This document shows positions 26,921-36,249 of a DNA stretch of 64,000 nt, piece after piece. The notes under the pieces were generated by a model. The model was not told the origin of the DNA, made no database searches, and saw only the letters and a list, made by a program, of their open reading frames with translations. Origin of the DNA: Arcobacter lacus (lineage in GTDB: Bacteria > Campylobacterota > Campylobacteria > Campylobacterales > Arcobacteraceae); NCBI RefSeq assembly GCF_003063295.1, contig NZ_MUXF01000003.1:54444-118443 (forward strand), read 5' to 3'. A program made the position numbers and the translations under genes. Position 1 is the first letter of the stretch, and every line of letters starts with the position of its first letter.

Positions 26921-27880
26921 ATGAAACTTTTTATAAAAAAATTATTATATCTTATAGTTATGTTATTTATCATTAGCTTGATTTCATTTATTGCAATAAA
27001 TGCTGCACCAAACTCTTTTTTTGCAAGTGGAGAATTAAATCCAAATATAACTCCTGAATCAATCGAACAATTAAAAGCTATTTATGGGCTTGATAAACCT
27101 TTGTATGTACAATTTTTTTCTTGGATTTATTCTATTTTAAAACTTGATTTTGGAATCTCTTTTTCAAGTGGAGAGATGGTAAAAGATGAGATTTTAAATA
27201 GAATCCCAATCACTCTTACAATAAATCTCTTATCGATGTTTCTAATTTTCATCATTTCTTTATATTTTGGTATTAAATCAGCTTTAAACAAAAACTCATT
27301 TTTTGATAAAGCTACAGAACAACTTTCACTTTTAAGTTTTGCAATGCCATCTTTTTATTTAGCACTTATTTTAGTTTTAGTTTTCGCAATAAATTTTGAG
27401 ATTTTTCCAATAGCTGGACTTCATAGTGTTCCAAACGATGGAAGTTTAACTTATTATTTAGATTATACTTGGCATTTAGTTTTGCCTATTTTTATTATTG
27501 TTTTTGGTGGAATAGGAAGTTTAATTTTATATATTAAAAGTCTGACTGTTGAGATTTTAAAAAGTGATTACATATTTTTTGCTCATGCTAGAGGATTAAA
27601 TAAAAAACAGATTTTAAGATTTTATATCTTACCAAACTTATATCCACCAGTTATAACTTTACTAGGACTTTCTCTTCCAGGAATCATTGGTGGTTCAGTA
27701 ATACTTGAAACAATTTTTTCAATAGATGGAATGGGATTACTATTTTATCAAAGTGCATTAAGCCATGATTATCCAGTTATTATGGGAATACTTATAATTG
27801 GAGCATTTTTAACACTTATTGGAAATATGATTGCTGATTTATTTTTACTAAAATTAAATCCAAACTATCAAGAAAAATAA
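26921..27880 (+). CDS. Lone DppB/OppB-type ABC transporter permease
   Basis: About 319 aa with six membrane helices. It has the N-terminal LLYLIVMLFIISLISFI helix, the YGLDKPLYVQF segment and the cytoplasmic EAA-like loop (FFAHARGLNKKQILRFYILPN). This is the permease type of peptide/nickel importers. The frame is open from 26867, but that would overlap acpS, so the ATG at 26921 is chosen. No second permease, binding protein or ATPase is adjacent, which is unusual for this class. panC follows 19 bases later. Confidence 0.85.
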   Translation: MKLFIKKLLYLIVMLFIISLISFIAINAAPNSFFASGELNPNITPESIEQLKAIYGLDKPLYVQFFSWIYSILKLDFGISFSSGEMVKDEILNRIPITLTINLLSMFLIFIISLYFGIKSALNKNSFFDKATEQLSLLSFAMPSFYLALILVLVFAINFEIFPIAGLHSVPNDGSLTYYLDYTWHLVLPIFIIVFGGIGSLILYIKSLTVEILKSDYIFFAHARGLNKKQILRFYILPNLYPPVITLLGLSLPGIIGGSVILETIFSIDGMGLLFYQSALSHDYPVIMGILIIGAFLTLIGNMIADLFLLKLNPNYQEK

Positions 27881-27899
27881 ATATAAAAAAGGATAAATT

Positions 27900-28718
27900 T
27901 TGCAAGTTTTAAAAACTATTGAAGAGTTACAAAACATAAGAAAAAACTCTTTAGGAAAAGTTGGTCTTGTACCAACAATGGGTGCTTTACATAATGGACA
28001 CATTTCTCTTATCAAACAAGCAAGAAATGAAAATGATATTGTAATAGTTTCGATTTTTGTAAATCCAACTCAATTTTTACCAGGTGAAGATTTAGACGCA
28101 TATCCTCGACGTGATGAAGCTGATAAAAAGATTTGTCAAATGTGTAAAGTTGATTATGTTTTTATGCCTGAAATTTCAACAATGTATACAAAAGAAGAAG
28201 TTTTAGTAAAAGCTCCAAATAAAAGTTATATTTTAGAAGGAAAAACAAGACCAGGACATTTTGATGGTGTTTTACAAGTTGTTTTAAAACTATTTAATTT
28301 AACTCAACCAACAAATGCTTATTTTGGAAAAAAAGATGCTCAACAGCTAACACTTATTCAACAAATGGTAAAAAATTTCTTTTTACCAATCAATATTGTT
28401 CCATGTGATATTGTAAGAGAAGAAGATGGATTGGCACTTAGTTCAAGAAATATTTATCTAAACCCAACACAAAGAAAAGATGCACTATTAATTTCAAAAT
28501 CACTTTATATGGCTGGTTCATTAATTTCAAGTGGAGAAAGAAGTGTAAAAGCTGTAAAAGATAAAATTTATGAAGTTATGTCAATACTAGATGTTGAATA
28601 TGTAGCTATTGTAGATAAAGAATTTAATGAACTTGAAACTATTGAGCCTACAAATACAATCATTTTAGTAGTTGCTAGATTTGGAAATACAAGATTACTT
28701 GATAATATTTGGCTTTAA
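27900..28718 (+). CDS. panC: Pantothenate synthetase
   Basis: A 272-aa enzyme that joins pantoate and beta-alanine. It has VPTMGALHNGHISLI with the HxGH nucleotide motif, FVNPTQFLPGEDLDAYPR, and KDAQQLTLIQQMV followed by DGLALSSRN. It starts with TTG at 27900, with AAGGAT 7 bases upstream fixing that choice. It probably shares a transcript with the permease. Confidence 0.96.
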   Translation: MQVLKTIEELQNIRKNSLGKVGLVPTMGALHNGHISLIKQARNENDIVIVSIFVNPTQFLPGEDLDAYPRRDEADKKICQMCKVDYVFMPEISTMYTKEEVLVKAPNKSYILEGKTRPGHFDGVLQVVLKLFNLTQPTNAYFGKKDAQQLTLIQQMVKNFFLPINIVPCDIVREEDGLALSSRNIYLNPTQRKDALLISKSLYMAGSLISSGERSVKAVKDKIYEVMSILDVEYVAIVDKEFNELETIEPTNTIILVVARFGNTRLLDNIWL

Positions 28719-28785
28719 AATAAATTTTACAAAAACAATCGATTATGCTAAAATTCGCGAAAAATAATATGGATAAATTAAATTA

Positions 28786-30126
28786 ATGAAATTTTCAATA
28801 CAAAAACCTAAAAAAACTCTGCATATGGTAAGCCTTGGCTGTACAAAAAATTTAGTAGATAGTGAAGTTATGCTTGGACGATTAAGTGATTATCAACTAA
28901 CAGATGATGCACAAAATGCAGATGTGATTATAGTAAATACTTGCGGATTTATAGATAGCGCAAAACAAGAGAGTATCAATACAATTTTAAGCCTTCATGA
29001 AGATAGAAAAAATGAATCTGTTTTAGTTATGGCTGGATGTTTAAGTGAAAGATATAAAGAAGAGTTACAAAAAGAGCTTCCAGAAATTGATGTTTTCACT
29101 GGAGTTGGTGATTATGATAAAATCGATGAACTTGTAAATGAAAAAAGAAGCAACTTTACTTCTGAAGTATTTTTAGCAAGTGAAACAAATGAAAGAGTAA
29201 TAACAGGTTCTTCATATCATGCTTATGTAAAACTAAGCGAAGGCTGTAACCAAGCCTGTTCATTTTGTGCTATTCCTTCATTTAAAGGAAAACTTCACTC
29301 AAGAACATTAGAGTCACTTGTAAAAGAAGTAAAAGCACTTGTAGCAAAAGGTTATGTTGATTTTTCCTTTGTATCTCAAGACTCTTCTTCATTTTTAAGA
29401 GATTTAGATGTAAAAAATGGACTTGAACTTCTAATAGAAGAAGTTGAAAAAATCGAAGGTATTAAAACAGCTAGAATTTTATATCTATATCCATCAACAA
29501 CAACTTCATCTTTAATAGACAAAATTGCTGATTCAAAAGTTTTTGTAAACTATTTTGATATGCCTTTACAACATATAACTCCTTCAATGTTAAAAATTAT
29601 GAAAAGAGGAAAAGGTGTTGAACAATTAAATGAGCTTATGAATCACATGAAAAGTAAACCAAACTCTTTTGTAAGAACAACATTTATTGCTGGACATCCA
29701 GGAGAGACGGAAGAAGATTTTGAAGCACTTTGCGATTATGTAGAAAACTTTAAATTCGATAGAGCAAATGTATTTTCATATTCTGATGAAGAGGGAACGA
29801 CTGCTGAAACTAGAACAGATAAAGTTGAACAAGAACTAATCGATGAAAGAGCTGAAGTTTTAGGAGAAATCATTTCTCAAACTACACAAGAATCACTTGA
29901 GAATGAAATTGGAAAAACTTTTGAAGTTTATATTGATGGTGAAAGTGAAGAACACGAATATCTATTGAGTGCTAGAAAAACTATTTGGGCTCCAAGTATT
30001 GATGGTGAAATTTATATAAATGATAATGAATTAAGTGAAGGTGAGCAAATCAAATTTGGTCAAATTTATACTGTAAAAGTAACTGAACTTGTTGGAGATA
30101 AATTACTTGCAACAGTAATCAAATAA
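28786..30126 (+). CDS. rimO: Ribosomal protein S12 methylthiotransferase
   Basis: A 446-aa radical-SAM enzyme that methylthiolates S12 Asp88. The N-terminal UPF0004 domain has SLGCTKNLVDSE and two more iron-sulfur cysteines (NTCGF, MAGCLS). The radical SAM motif is CNQACSFC near residue 155. A C-terminal TRAM domain follows (FEVYIDGESEEHEYLLSAR). An extended -10 TGCTAAAAT lies upstream near 28746. tilS starts 2 bases after the stop. Confidence 0.96.
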   Translation: MKFSIQKPKKTLHMVSLGCTKNLVDSEVMLGRLSDYQLTDDAQNADVIIVNTCGFIDSAKQESINTILSLHEDRKNESVLVMAGCLSERYKEELQKELPEIDVFTGVGDYDKIDELVNEKRSNFTSEVFLASETNERVITGSSYHAYVKLSEGCNQACSFCAIPSFKGKLHSRTLESLVKEVKALVAKGYVDFSFVSQDSSSFLRDLDVKNGLELLIEEVEKIEGIKTARILYLYPSTTTSSLIDKIADSKVFVNYFDMPLQHITPSMLKIMKRGKGVEQLNELMNHMKSKPNSFVRTTFIAGHPGETEEDFEALCDYVENFKFDRANVFSYSDEEGTTAETRTDKVEQELIDERAEVLGEIISQTTQESLENEIGKTFEVYIDGESEEHEYLLSARKTIWAPSIDGEIYINDNELSEGEQIKFGQIYTVKVTELVGDKLLATVIK

Positions 30127-30128
30127 TT

Positions 30129-31109
30129 ATGAACTTAAATTTTAGTGCAATAAAAGAGTCAAAAAATCTTCTAGCATTCTCTGCTGGAGTTGATTCTTCT
30201 GCACTATTTTTCCTACTTTTAAAACAAAATATTCCCTTTGATATTGCAATTGTAAACTATAACGTAAGAGTTCAATCAAAAGATGAAGTTAATTATGCAA
30301 AAGAGTTAGCTTTAAAATATAATAAACAAATTTATATAAAAGATATAAAATTGGAATCGACTTCAAATTTTGAAAAAACAGCAAGAGATATAAGATATAA
30401 GTTTTTTGAAGAAGTAATAGATGAAAACTCTTATGAAACTCTAATCACAGCTCATCAATTAAATGATAAATTAGAGTGGTTTTTAATGCAATTAACAAAA
30501 GGTGCAGGTTTAGTTGAACTAATTGGATTTAATGAATTTGAACAAAAAGAAAACTACAAAGTTTATAAACCTTTACTTGAAATTACAAAAGAAGAGTTAG
30601 AAAACTTTTTAAAACAAGAAAATATAAAATATTTTATAGATAATTCAAATTTTGATGAAAAATATAAAAGAAACTATTTTAGACATAATTTTTCTGATAA
30701 ATTATTGAGTGAATATACTAATGGAATAAAAAAATCATTTAAGTATCTACAAGATGATATAAATTCTTTAAATATTGAAATTAAACCTATAAAAAATTTT
30801 AATGAATTAGAAATTTATAAAAATCAAAATGACAATAATCTAAATATTAGAATTATAGATAATAGTTTAAAAAAAAGAGGTTTTTTATTAAGCTCAGCGC
30901 AAAGGGAAGAGATTTTAAAACAAAAAGAGATAACTATTAGTCATAAAATAAATATTTCTATTACAGAAAAATTTATCTGGATAGCACCTAAAATTGAGAA
31001 GTCAATGGATAAAAAGTTTAAAGAATTGTGTAGAGTTAATAATATACCTAAAAATATTAGAAACTATATTTATACTAATAAAATTCAGATAAATGAATTA
31101 GTTTTTTAA
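30129..31109 (+). CDS. tilS: tRNA(Ile)-lysidine synthetase
   Basis: A 326-aa PP-loop ATPase that makes lysidine at C34 of tRNA-Ile(CAU). The loop reads SAGVDSS at about 17-23, with alanine where the family usually has glycine (SGGxDS). NYNVR and TAHQLNDKLEW motifs follow. The protein is short, lacking the full C-terminal domain of E. coli TilS, which is usual in this phylum. The last 12 bases overlap the convergent flagellar-cluster gene. Confidence 0.92.
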   Translation: MNLNFSAIKESKNLLAFSAGVDSSALFFLLLKQNIPFDIAIVNYNVRVQSKDEVNYAKELALKYNKQIYIKDIKLESTSNFEKTARDIRYKFFEEVIDENSYETLITAHQLNDKLEWFLMQLTKGAGLVELIGFNEFEQKENYKVYKPLLEITKEELENFLKQENIKYFIDNSNFDEKYKRNYFRHNFSDKLLSEYTNGIKKSFKYLQDDINSLNIEIKPIKNFNELEIYKNQNDNNLNIRIIDNSLKKRGFLLSSAQREEILKQKEITISHKINISITEKFIWIAPKIEKSMDKKFKELCRVNNIPKNIRNYIYTNKIQINELVF

Positions 31110-31367
31110 AAAATTTTTTACTTTTCTTATTCTTATTAACTCTTGTCTAGCTTCTTCTTTTATCTCTTTTAAAAAGTTAATATTTCTAAAAAACAACTCT
31201 TCTAACATTTTTAAATCTTTAAGTTCTAAATCAAACTTCTCAATTGGATTTTCACTCAAATAGTCATTGTACCAATTTACTAAAGCATCGCCTTTTTCAA
31301 ATGAATCAAGTGAATCAATATAAATCAATTCATTTAATGCTTTTAAAGACCAGTTTCGTCTTTCCAT
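31098..31367 (-). CDS. Hypothetical 89-aa protein behind fliS, possible FliT-like chaperone
   Basis: Not recognised by a named motif. An 89-aa helical, highly charged protein (NPIEKFDLELKDLKMLEE, KEIKEEARQELIRIRKVK). Its first 25 bases overlap the 3' end of fliS, so translation is coupled. Small helical genes directly behind fliS often encode FliT-type export chaperones for FliD, and that is the best guess here from size, helix content and position. Its end overlaps the convergent tilS by 12 bases. Confidence 0.7.
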   Translation of the reverse strand: MERRNWSLKALNELIYIDSLDSFEKGDALVNWYNDYLSENPIEKFDLELKDLKMLEELFFRNINFLKEIKEEARQELIRIRKVKNFLKN

Positions 31368-31699
31368 GCTTCCATTAGTCCTTGTGTAACTTTCATAACT
31401 TGATTAATTGAATTAACATTGTCATCAATACCAGCAGAAAAAAGTGTTTCTATTTGATATAAATATAGTCCATCTAAATAATAAGCTACATCTCCTCCAT
31501 CAAAATCTAAAACACTTCTTAATTCATCAAAGATTGCAATTGCTTTATTTATATAAGTAAACTTTTTTTCTATATCTCCATCTTGTATTGCACTTTTTGC
31601 AAAAGAAAGAAACTTGATAACTCCCTCATACAGTTTTAATACTAAAACATAAGGATCATCTGATATGGCATTTTGCTGATTGTATTCTTCAATTCCCAT
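31343..31699 (-). CDS. fliS: Flagellin export chaperone FliS
   Basis: A 118-aa four-helix protein. It has the near-N-terminal tyrosine (MGIEEYNQQN) and the family helix SDDPYVLVLKLYEGVIKFL-like segment (around residues 13-31), then KAIAIFDELRSVLDFDGG and ALYLYQ-type LDGLYLYQIETLF. FliS binds the flagellin C-terminus and prevents early polymerisation. It follows fliD in the operon, the usual order. Confidence 0.93.
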   Translation of the reverse strand: MGIEEYNQQNAISDDPYVLVLKLYEGVIKFLSFAKSAIQDGDIEKKFTYINKAIAIFDELRSVLDFDGGDVAYYLDGLYLYQIETLFSAGIDDNVNSINQVMKVTQGLMEAWKDETGL

Positions 31700-31792
31700 A
31701 AATTCATAACTCCAAAATAATTCTTTATATAGTATATAAAGTTTTTACTTAAAATATAAAAGAAGAATAGATTTTTATCTATTCCCTCTTAC

Positions 31793-33130
31793 TTAACTAC
31801 TTGATGTTGACTGTTGGATTAATAATTTCAATCCAGAAAATGAATTCTCCATCTGAGTTATTATTGTTGTATATGCAGCAAATTGTTGTGCCATTAACTC
31901 ATATTTAGCATCTAATGCTTCTTGTGCAGCATCTTTTTGTTCTGTTAATTTTGTTTCTCTTGATAACATATTTGATTCATAATCAATTAAAGCTTTATTT
32001 ATTCCACTATTAGAAATTAATTCATCTAATGCTGTCGCTATACCTTTTTTTTCAGGAACTCCAACAAATAAACTTTGTAATCCTTCCTTATCATTTTTAA
32101 TTGCATTTTCAAATTCTGTTGTACTCAAAACTAAATTTCCATTTGATGAATCAAAAGAAAATCCATAACTAAATATTGTTTTGTCGTTATTTCCTGTACC
32201 AAATAGCTGTTCTTTTAATTGAGACATAATATCTCTAATAGAAGCTTTATCTCCTAAAGAAGAATCTGTATTATATACTTCATCAGATATTAATGAATTT
32301 AAATTGTTATATGCTGTAACAAATGCTTGCATCTGTGTAGTAAGACTAGAACTATCATCTTCAATACTAATAGTAGATTCTCCAGTAGATTTAGTTGCTG
32401 TTATTTTAATTCCATCTATTGTTATAGTGTTTGAGCTACCAGAATAATCAACCCCATCAACTTTCATTTTCATATCTTGCGCTTGTAAAACATTGTTTGC
32501 ACTATTATCAAATCCAAAATGAGACAAAGCTGTAGAATCTGAACCAGTAAAATCAATTTTATTTGATTCTCCAGTTTCGCTACTTTTTATAGAAATTCTA
32601 AATTTACCAGCAGAATCTTCAACTAAAGAAGCTTGAACTCCATCAATTTTATTTATTTCTGTAACTAAATCACTATATGATTTGTCACTTGTGTCAATTG
32701 TAGTTCCATTAATAGTTAAGCTACCTTGATTTACTAAACTATCTTTTGTTACAGTTGTTCCATCAAATTGATTTGTTTGCCAAACATCTTTTTGTGCTAA
32801 TTGTTCTACTTTTACACTAAGTGTTCCATTCTTTAAAGCGCTTAGATCATCAGAATCAAAAGATACACCATCTCCCGTTACATTTGCACTTTTTTGTTGA
32901 AACGCATTTACTCCAGTTGTTTGATTTAAACTAAATACTTTTACAGCAGATAATAGTTCACTAACTTTTGTTTGAATATTTGCAACTACTTCTTTTTCTG
33001 TAGTAAATTTTTCTAGCTTTTCTTCTAAAGGTGTTACACTAGACGCTTTATCTGCTTCTTTTAATTTTTCAATCATTTCACTATTTAAACTTGTTGATCC
33101 ACTTGAACCTAGTCCTAATACGCCAGCCAT
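31793..33130 (-). CDS. fliD: Flagellar filament cap protein FliD
   Basis: A 445-aa protein exported to the filament tip, where it caps and folds flagellin. The N-terminus is a coiled coil (SEMIEKLKEADKASSVTPLEEKLEKF). A serine/threonine-rich central part contains LKNGTLSVKVEQLAQKDVW, the FliD_N motif. The C-terminal FliD domain includes TALDELISNSG and a final coiled coil ending IITQMENSFSGLKLLIQQ. It is short compared with Campylobacter FliD (about 640 aa), so the variable outer domains are reduced. Confidence 0.93.
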   Translation of the reverse strand: MAGVLGLGSSGSTSLNSEMIEKLKEADKASSVTPLEEKLEKFTTEKEVVANIQTKVSELLSAVKVFSLNQTTGVNAFQQKSANVTGDGVSFDSDDLSALKNGTLSVKVEQLAQKDVWQTNQFDGTTVTKDSLVNQGSLTINGTTIDTSDKSYSDLVTEINKIDGVQASLVEDSAGKFRISIKSSETGESNKIDFTGSDSTALSHFGFDNSANNVLQAQDMKMKVDGVDYSGSSNTITIDGIKITATKSTGESTISIEDDSSSLTTQMQAFVTAYNNLNSLISDEVYNTDSSLGDKASIRDIMSQLKEQLFGTGNNDKTIFSYGFSFDSSNGNLVLSTTEFENAIKNDKEGLQSLFVGVPEKKGIATALDELISNSGINKALIDYESNMLSRETKLTEQKDAAQEALDAKYELMAQQFAAYTTIITQMENSFSGLKLLIQQSTSSS

Positions 33131-33157
33131 TTTATACTCCTTTTTTTAATTTAACTT

Positions 33158-35065
33158 TTAACTTCTTAATCCAAGTATAACTTGTATCATCTCATCAATA
33201 GCTGTTATCATTTGTGCATTTGCAGTATATGCTGCTTGCAATTTCATTAAATTTACCATTTCATCATCTTCATCAACTTTTACAATATTATTATATGCTG
33301 TTCCTATTGTTTGTGCAACATTACTTTGAATTTCTTGTGAATATTTTGCACTTTCAGTATCACTTGAAATGTTCACTTTTATATTTCTAAAATACTCACT
33401 CAGAGAAGTTGTATTTGTAGCTGTTGAATCTTGCCCTTTTTCATCAAAAGACAGATCAGTTTTCCACTGTATTGTCGCTAAATATTCTATTTGATCTTGT
33501 TTTAAATCATTTACAGCATTTTTATTAAATGCTAATGTTTTAACACTTGTTCCTGTGAATAATCCAACAGAAACTATTTCTCCCATAGGAGTTCCATTAT
33601 AATCATTGGCTGCATTTTGTCCATAAATATAATCACTTTCACCAACTTGAATATATTGATCATAAATATCCGATAAAGTTGCTGCCAAAGAATCTAAGCC
33701 ATCAAGATACGATTGAATTTTATTATTTGGTGAAGATGAAGATAAATTTTCAACTTGAGCTTTTATGCTTCCACTTGATAAATTCACATTTTGCTCGAGT
33801 ATTTTAAGAACTACATCTGATTCTGCTGTTGTGCTTTGAGATTCATTTTTATACAATGCCTCTCTCTCTTGAACTTCATTTGCTGCATCATATCTAACTA
33901 CACTAATTGTTCCTGTAAATTCATTATTTATACCTGCTTCATTTGATATTACTGTTAAATATTTATCAGAAGCTGTACTCAAACCTCTATCATCATCTGC
34001 ATAAACCATATAATCATTATTGTAATCCCCATTATATGCAGTAACATATTGATTCAAATTTTGATTATTATTTATTTTATAAGCTAAAGCTCTAGTTAAA
34101 TTGTCATTATCAACTGTAGTTGCAGGTGTTGATGGATTACCATCCCAACCTGCAGGTAACACCTCTCCAATTTGAATTGATACAGAAAGATTATCATCAT
34201 TATTTAATGTATATGTAATTACATCATTTGTGTCATAAACTGTTTTTGCTGTTCCATCTTCATTATATTTTAAAGAATCTAATACTTTTCCTGTAGTACT
34301 ATCTATATAATTAAATTTGTCTATTTGTTTAGTATCTTTATAATTAATTTCGATTTCTCTATTGAATGTTCCATTGCTTAATGCAACTGCTCCACCAATT
34401 TTTATTTCATAACCATTATCCCTATTTATATCTGCATCTACATATTTTGATAGTTTAAGTTCTAAAGCATCCCTTTTATCTAATAAATCATTTGAAGAAG
34501 TTGTAGAATTTTCAAGTTTATTATTGATATCAGCAATTTCTTTTAAAATAGAATTCACTTCTTTAACATCTGTTTTTAATTCAACTTTTTCAAGTGCTTG
34601 CTGTTGTTCAACACTTGAATAGAGTCTTTGTAAACTTTCAACAAGGACTTGTCCTTGTGATTGTAAATAACTTTTATAAATTTGAGAATTTGGATTAGAT
34701 CTTAACTGTTCAACTGCTGTAAAATAGTTATTTAAATCAACCGATAATCCTGCAGTATCAGTTTCAGCAAATACTTTTTCAACACTACCCAGCATACTAG
34801 TCATTTTATCATAGTAACTAGTTTTAGTATATTCTTTCATATAATTATCATACAAATATTGAGAAGTAACTCTAGATACACCATCAACGCTTACACCTCT
34901 TCCAGTGATACTAGACCCCATTTGCCCAACTTCACTTAAATCTGTTACACGTTTTTTATATCCATCAGTATCTTTATTTGCGATATTATTACTTACAGTT
35001 TCAATACCATATTTTGAAGCACTAAGTCCAGTTTGAGCAACACTAAACGTACCAAACAAACTCAT
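33158..35065 (-). CDS. flgK: Flagellar hook-associated protein 1 (FlgK)
   Basis: A 635-aa junction protein between hook and filament. The N-terminal rod/hook motif is SKYGIETVSNNIANKDTDGY (17-36). The C-terminus is the matching coiled coil VNLMKLQAAYTANAQMITA followed by IDEMIQVILGLRS. A long variable middle domain carries many acidic residues. It stands first in the run flgK-fliD-fliS, the late filament-building genes. Confidence 0.95.
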   Translation of the reverse strand: MSLFGTFSVAQTGLSASKYGIETVSNNIANKDTDGYKKRVTDLSEVGQMGSSITGRGVSVDGVSRVTSQYLYDNYMKEYTKTSYYDKMTSMLGSVEKVFAETDTAGLSVDLNNYFTAVEQLRSNPNSQIYKSYLQSQGQVLVESLQRLYSSVEQQQALEKVELKTDVKEVNSILKEIADINNKLENSTTSSNDLLDKRDALELKLSKYVDADINRDNGYEIKIGGAVALSNGTFNREIEINYKDTKQIDKFNYIDSTTGKVLDSLKYNEDGTAKTVYDTNDVITYTLNNDDNLSVSIQIGEVLPAGWDGNPSTPATTVDNDNLTRALAYKINNNQNLNQYVTAYNGDYNNDYMVYADDDRGLSTASDKYLTVISNEAGINNEFTGTISVVRYDAANEVQEREALYKNESQSTTAESDVVLKILEQNVNLSSGSIKAQVENLSSSSPNNKIQSYLDGLDSLAATLSDIYDQYIQVGESDYIYGQNAANDYNGTPMGEIVSVGLFTGTSVKTLAFNKNAVNDLKQDQIEYLATIQWKTDLSFDEKGQDSTATNTTSLSEYFRNIKVNISSDTESAKYSQEIQSNVAQTIGTAYNNIVKVDEDDEMVNLMKLQAAYTANAQMITAIDEMIQVILGLRS

Positions 35066-35119
35066 ATTAACTCCTTTTATAATCTTTAAAATTATTACAG
35101 AACATTTCTTAAAATTAGA

Positions 35120-35824
35120 TTAAAATGGCCAAATCTTACGTACAAAATTTAATCCCCATGGTGTATCTAAAATATCAGATTCAGTCCCGTCTTTATTATA
35201 TAAAAGCTTTAAATTTGCTATTTGAGAAGAATTTATAGAGTTATCTGAAGTTATATCATAAGGTCTTATTACTCCACTTATAATAATTTTTTGTTTTTGT
35301 CCTTCAATTAACATCTCTTTTTCACCTCTTATATAATAGTTTCCATTTTGGTAAGTCTCTTCTATAATAGCAGAAATCGTTGTTTCAAAAGTTTCATTAT
35401 ATTGAGTTTTAACTTTTCCTTTATCTGAAGTTGAACTTTCTGTTCCAAAATTAACTCCTAAGTTCTCATTAACTTTATTTGTAATATTTCCTACTGCTCC
35501 ACCCAAAGTATTAGTACCCATAGGAGTAAGTAATCCACCACCTAAACTATTATTTCTATCATTCGTTAATTCTCTTTTATTATCACTTTTTGCTGTCAAA
35601 TCTTCATTTATCACAATTTGAATAATATCTCCAATTTGTAAATCTTTTTTATCAGCAAACAATGATGTTCCTTGCATAGAATACAATGAACCCTTATTTT
35701 TTTTAGCTTCAGGAGGTTTTTTTGGAATTTGAATTTCTGGTTTTTCAAAATTTATTTGTGGTTCTTGAGAAGCACAACCAATAAATAGTAATCCTGCTAA
35801 TAATAAATATAAAGTTATTTTCAT
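35120..35824 (-). CDS. flgH: Flagellar L-ring lipoprotein FlgH
   Basis: A 234-aa outer membrane lipoprotein with lipobox LLFIGC (C17). It has SLFADKKDLQIGDIIQIVINEDLTA near 55-80, the FETTISAIIEETYQNGNYYIRGEKEM segment and the C-terminal SGVIRPYDITSDNSI, all family marks. It forms the L-ring around the rod with FlgI, which is encoded about 3.5 kb away on the other strand. Its start overlaps the preceding stop by 4 bases. Confidence 0.94.
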   Translation of the reverse strand: MKITLYLLLAGLLFIGCASQEPQINFEKPEIQIPKKPPEAKKNKGSLYSMQGTSLFADKKDLQIGDIIQIVINEDLTAKSDNKRELTNDRNNSLGGGLLTPMGTNTLGGAVGNITNKVNENLGVNFGTESSTSDKGKVKTQYNETFETTISAIIEETYQNGNYYIRGEKEMLIEGQKQKIIISGVIRPYDITSDNSINSSQIANLKLLYNKDGTESDILDTPWGLNFVRKIWPF

Positions 35825-36249
35825 AATTTATTCTTTAAAATAAAATCAATATCAACAACTATAACTATTTCATCAAAAGTTCTTTTAACTAAAGCCATAG
35901 CACCATATCTTACGATTAAAGCATCAATATTTGTATCAGGATCACAAACAAATACAACTTTATTTTTAATTAATTTTACATCTTTTATATATTCTTGACC
36001 AATTAAATTTACAGCTTTTTCAACTTCTGTTAATATTGCTCTTTGAGCTTCTTGTTTTATTCTTTCTTGCTCTTCTTCTTTTGCTTTTAACTCTTTTTTT
36101 TGCTGTTCTTCAATTTTTTGTTTTTCAGCATTTATTCTAACAGTTTCTCTATAGTCATTATAGAAATAAATTCCTCCAAAAACTAATAGAGCAATTATTA
36201 TAATTTTTAAAATTTTTTGATTTTTGTTTCTTTTAACAGCTACTATCAT
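35821..36249 (-). CDS. Hypothetical membrane-anchored protein in flagellar operon
   Basis: Not recognised. A 142-aa protein with one N-terminal membrane helix (ILKIIIIALLVFGGIYFY, about 13-30), a glutamate/lysine coiled coil (about 38-72) and a small globular end that repeats short strands (KVVFVCDPDTNIDALIVRYG ... EIVIVVDIDFIL). It is inner-membrane anchored with the rest probably periplasmic. It overlaps flgH by 4 bases and fliL by 1 base, so it is translated with them and is likely a motor or stator accessory protein. Confidence 0.75.
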   Translation of the reverse strand: MIVAVKRNKNQKILKIIIIALLVFGGIYFYNDYRETVRINAEKQKIEEQQKKELKAKEEEQERIKQEAQRAILTEVEKAVNLIGQEYIKDVKLIKNKVVFVCDPDTNIDALIVRYGAMALVKRTFDEIVIVVDIDFILKNKL

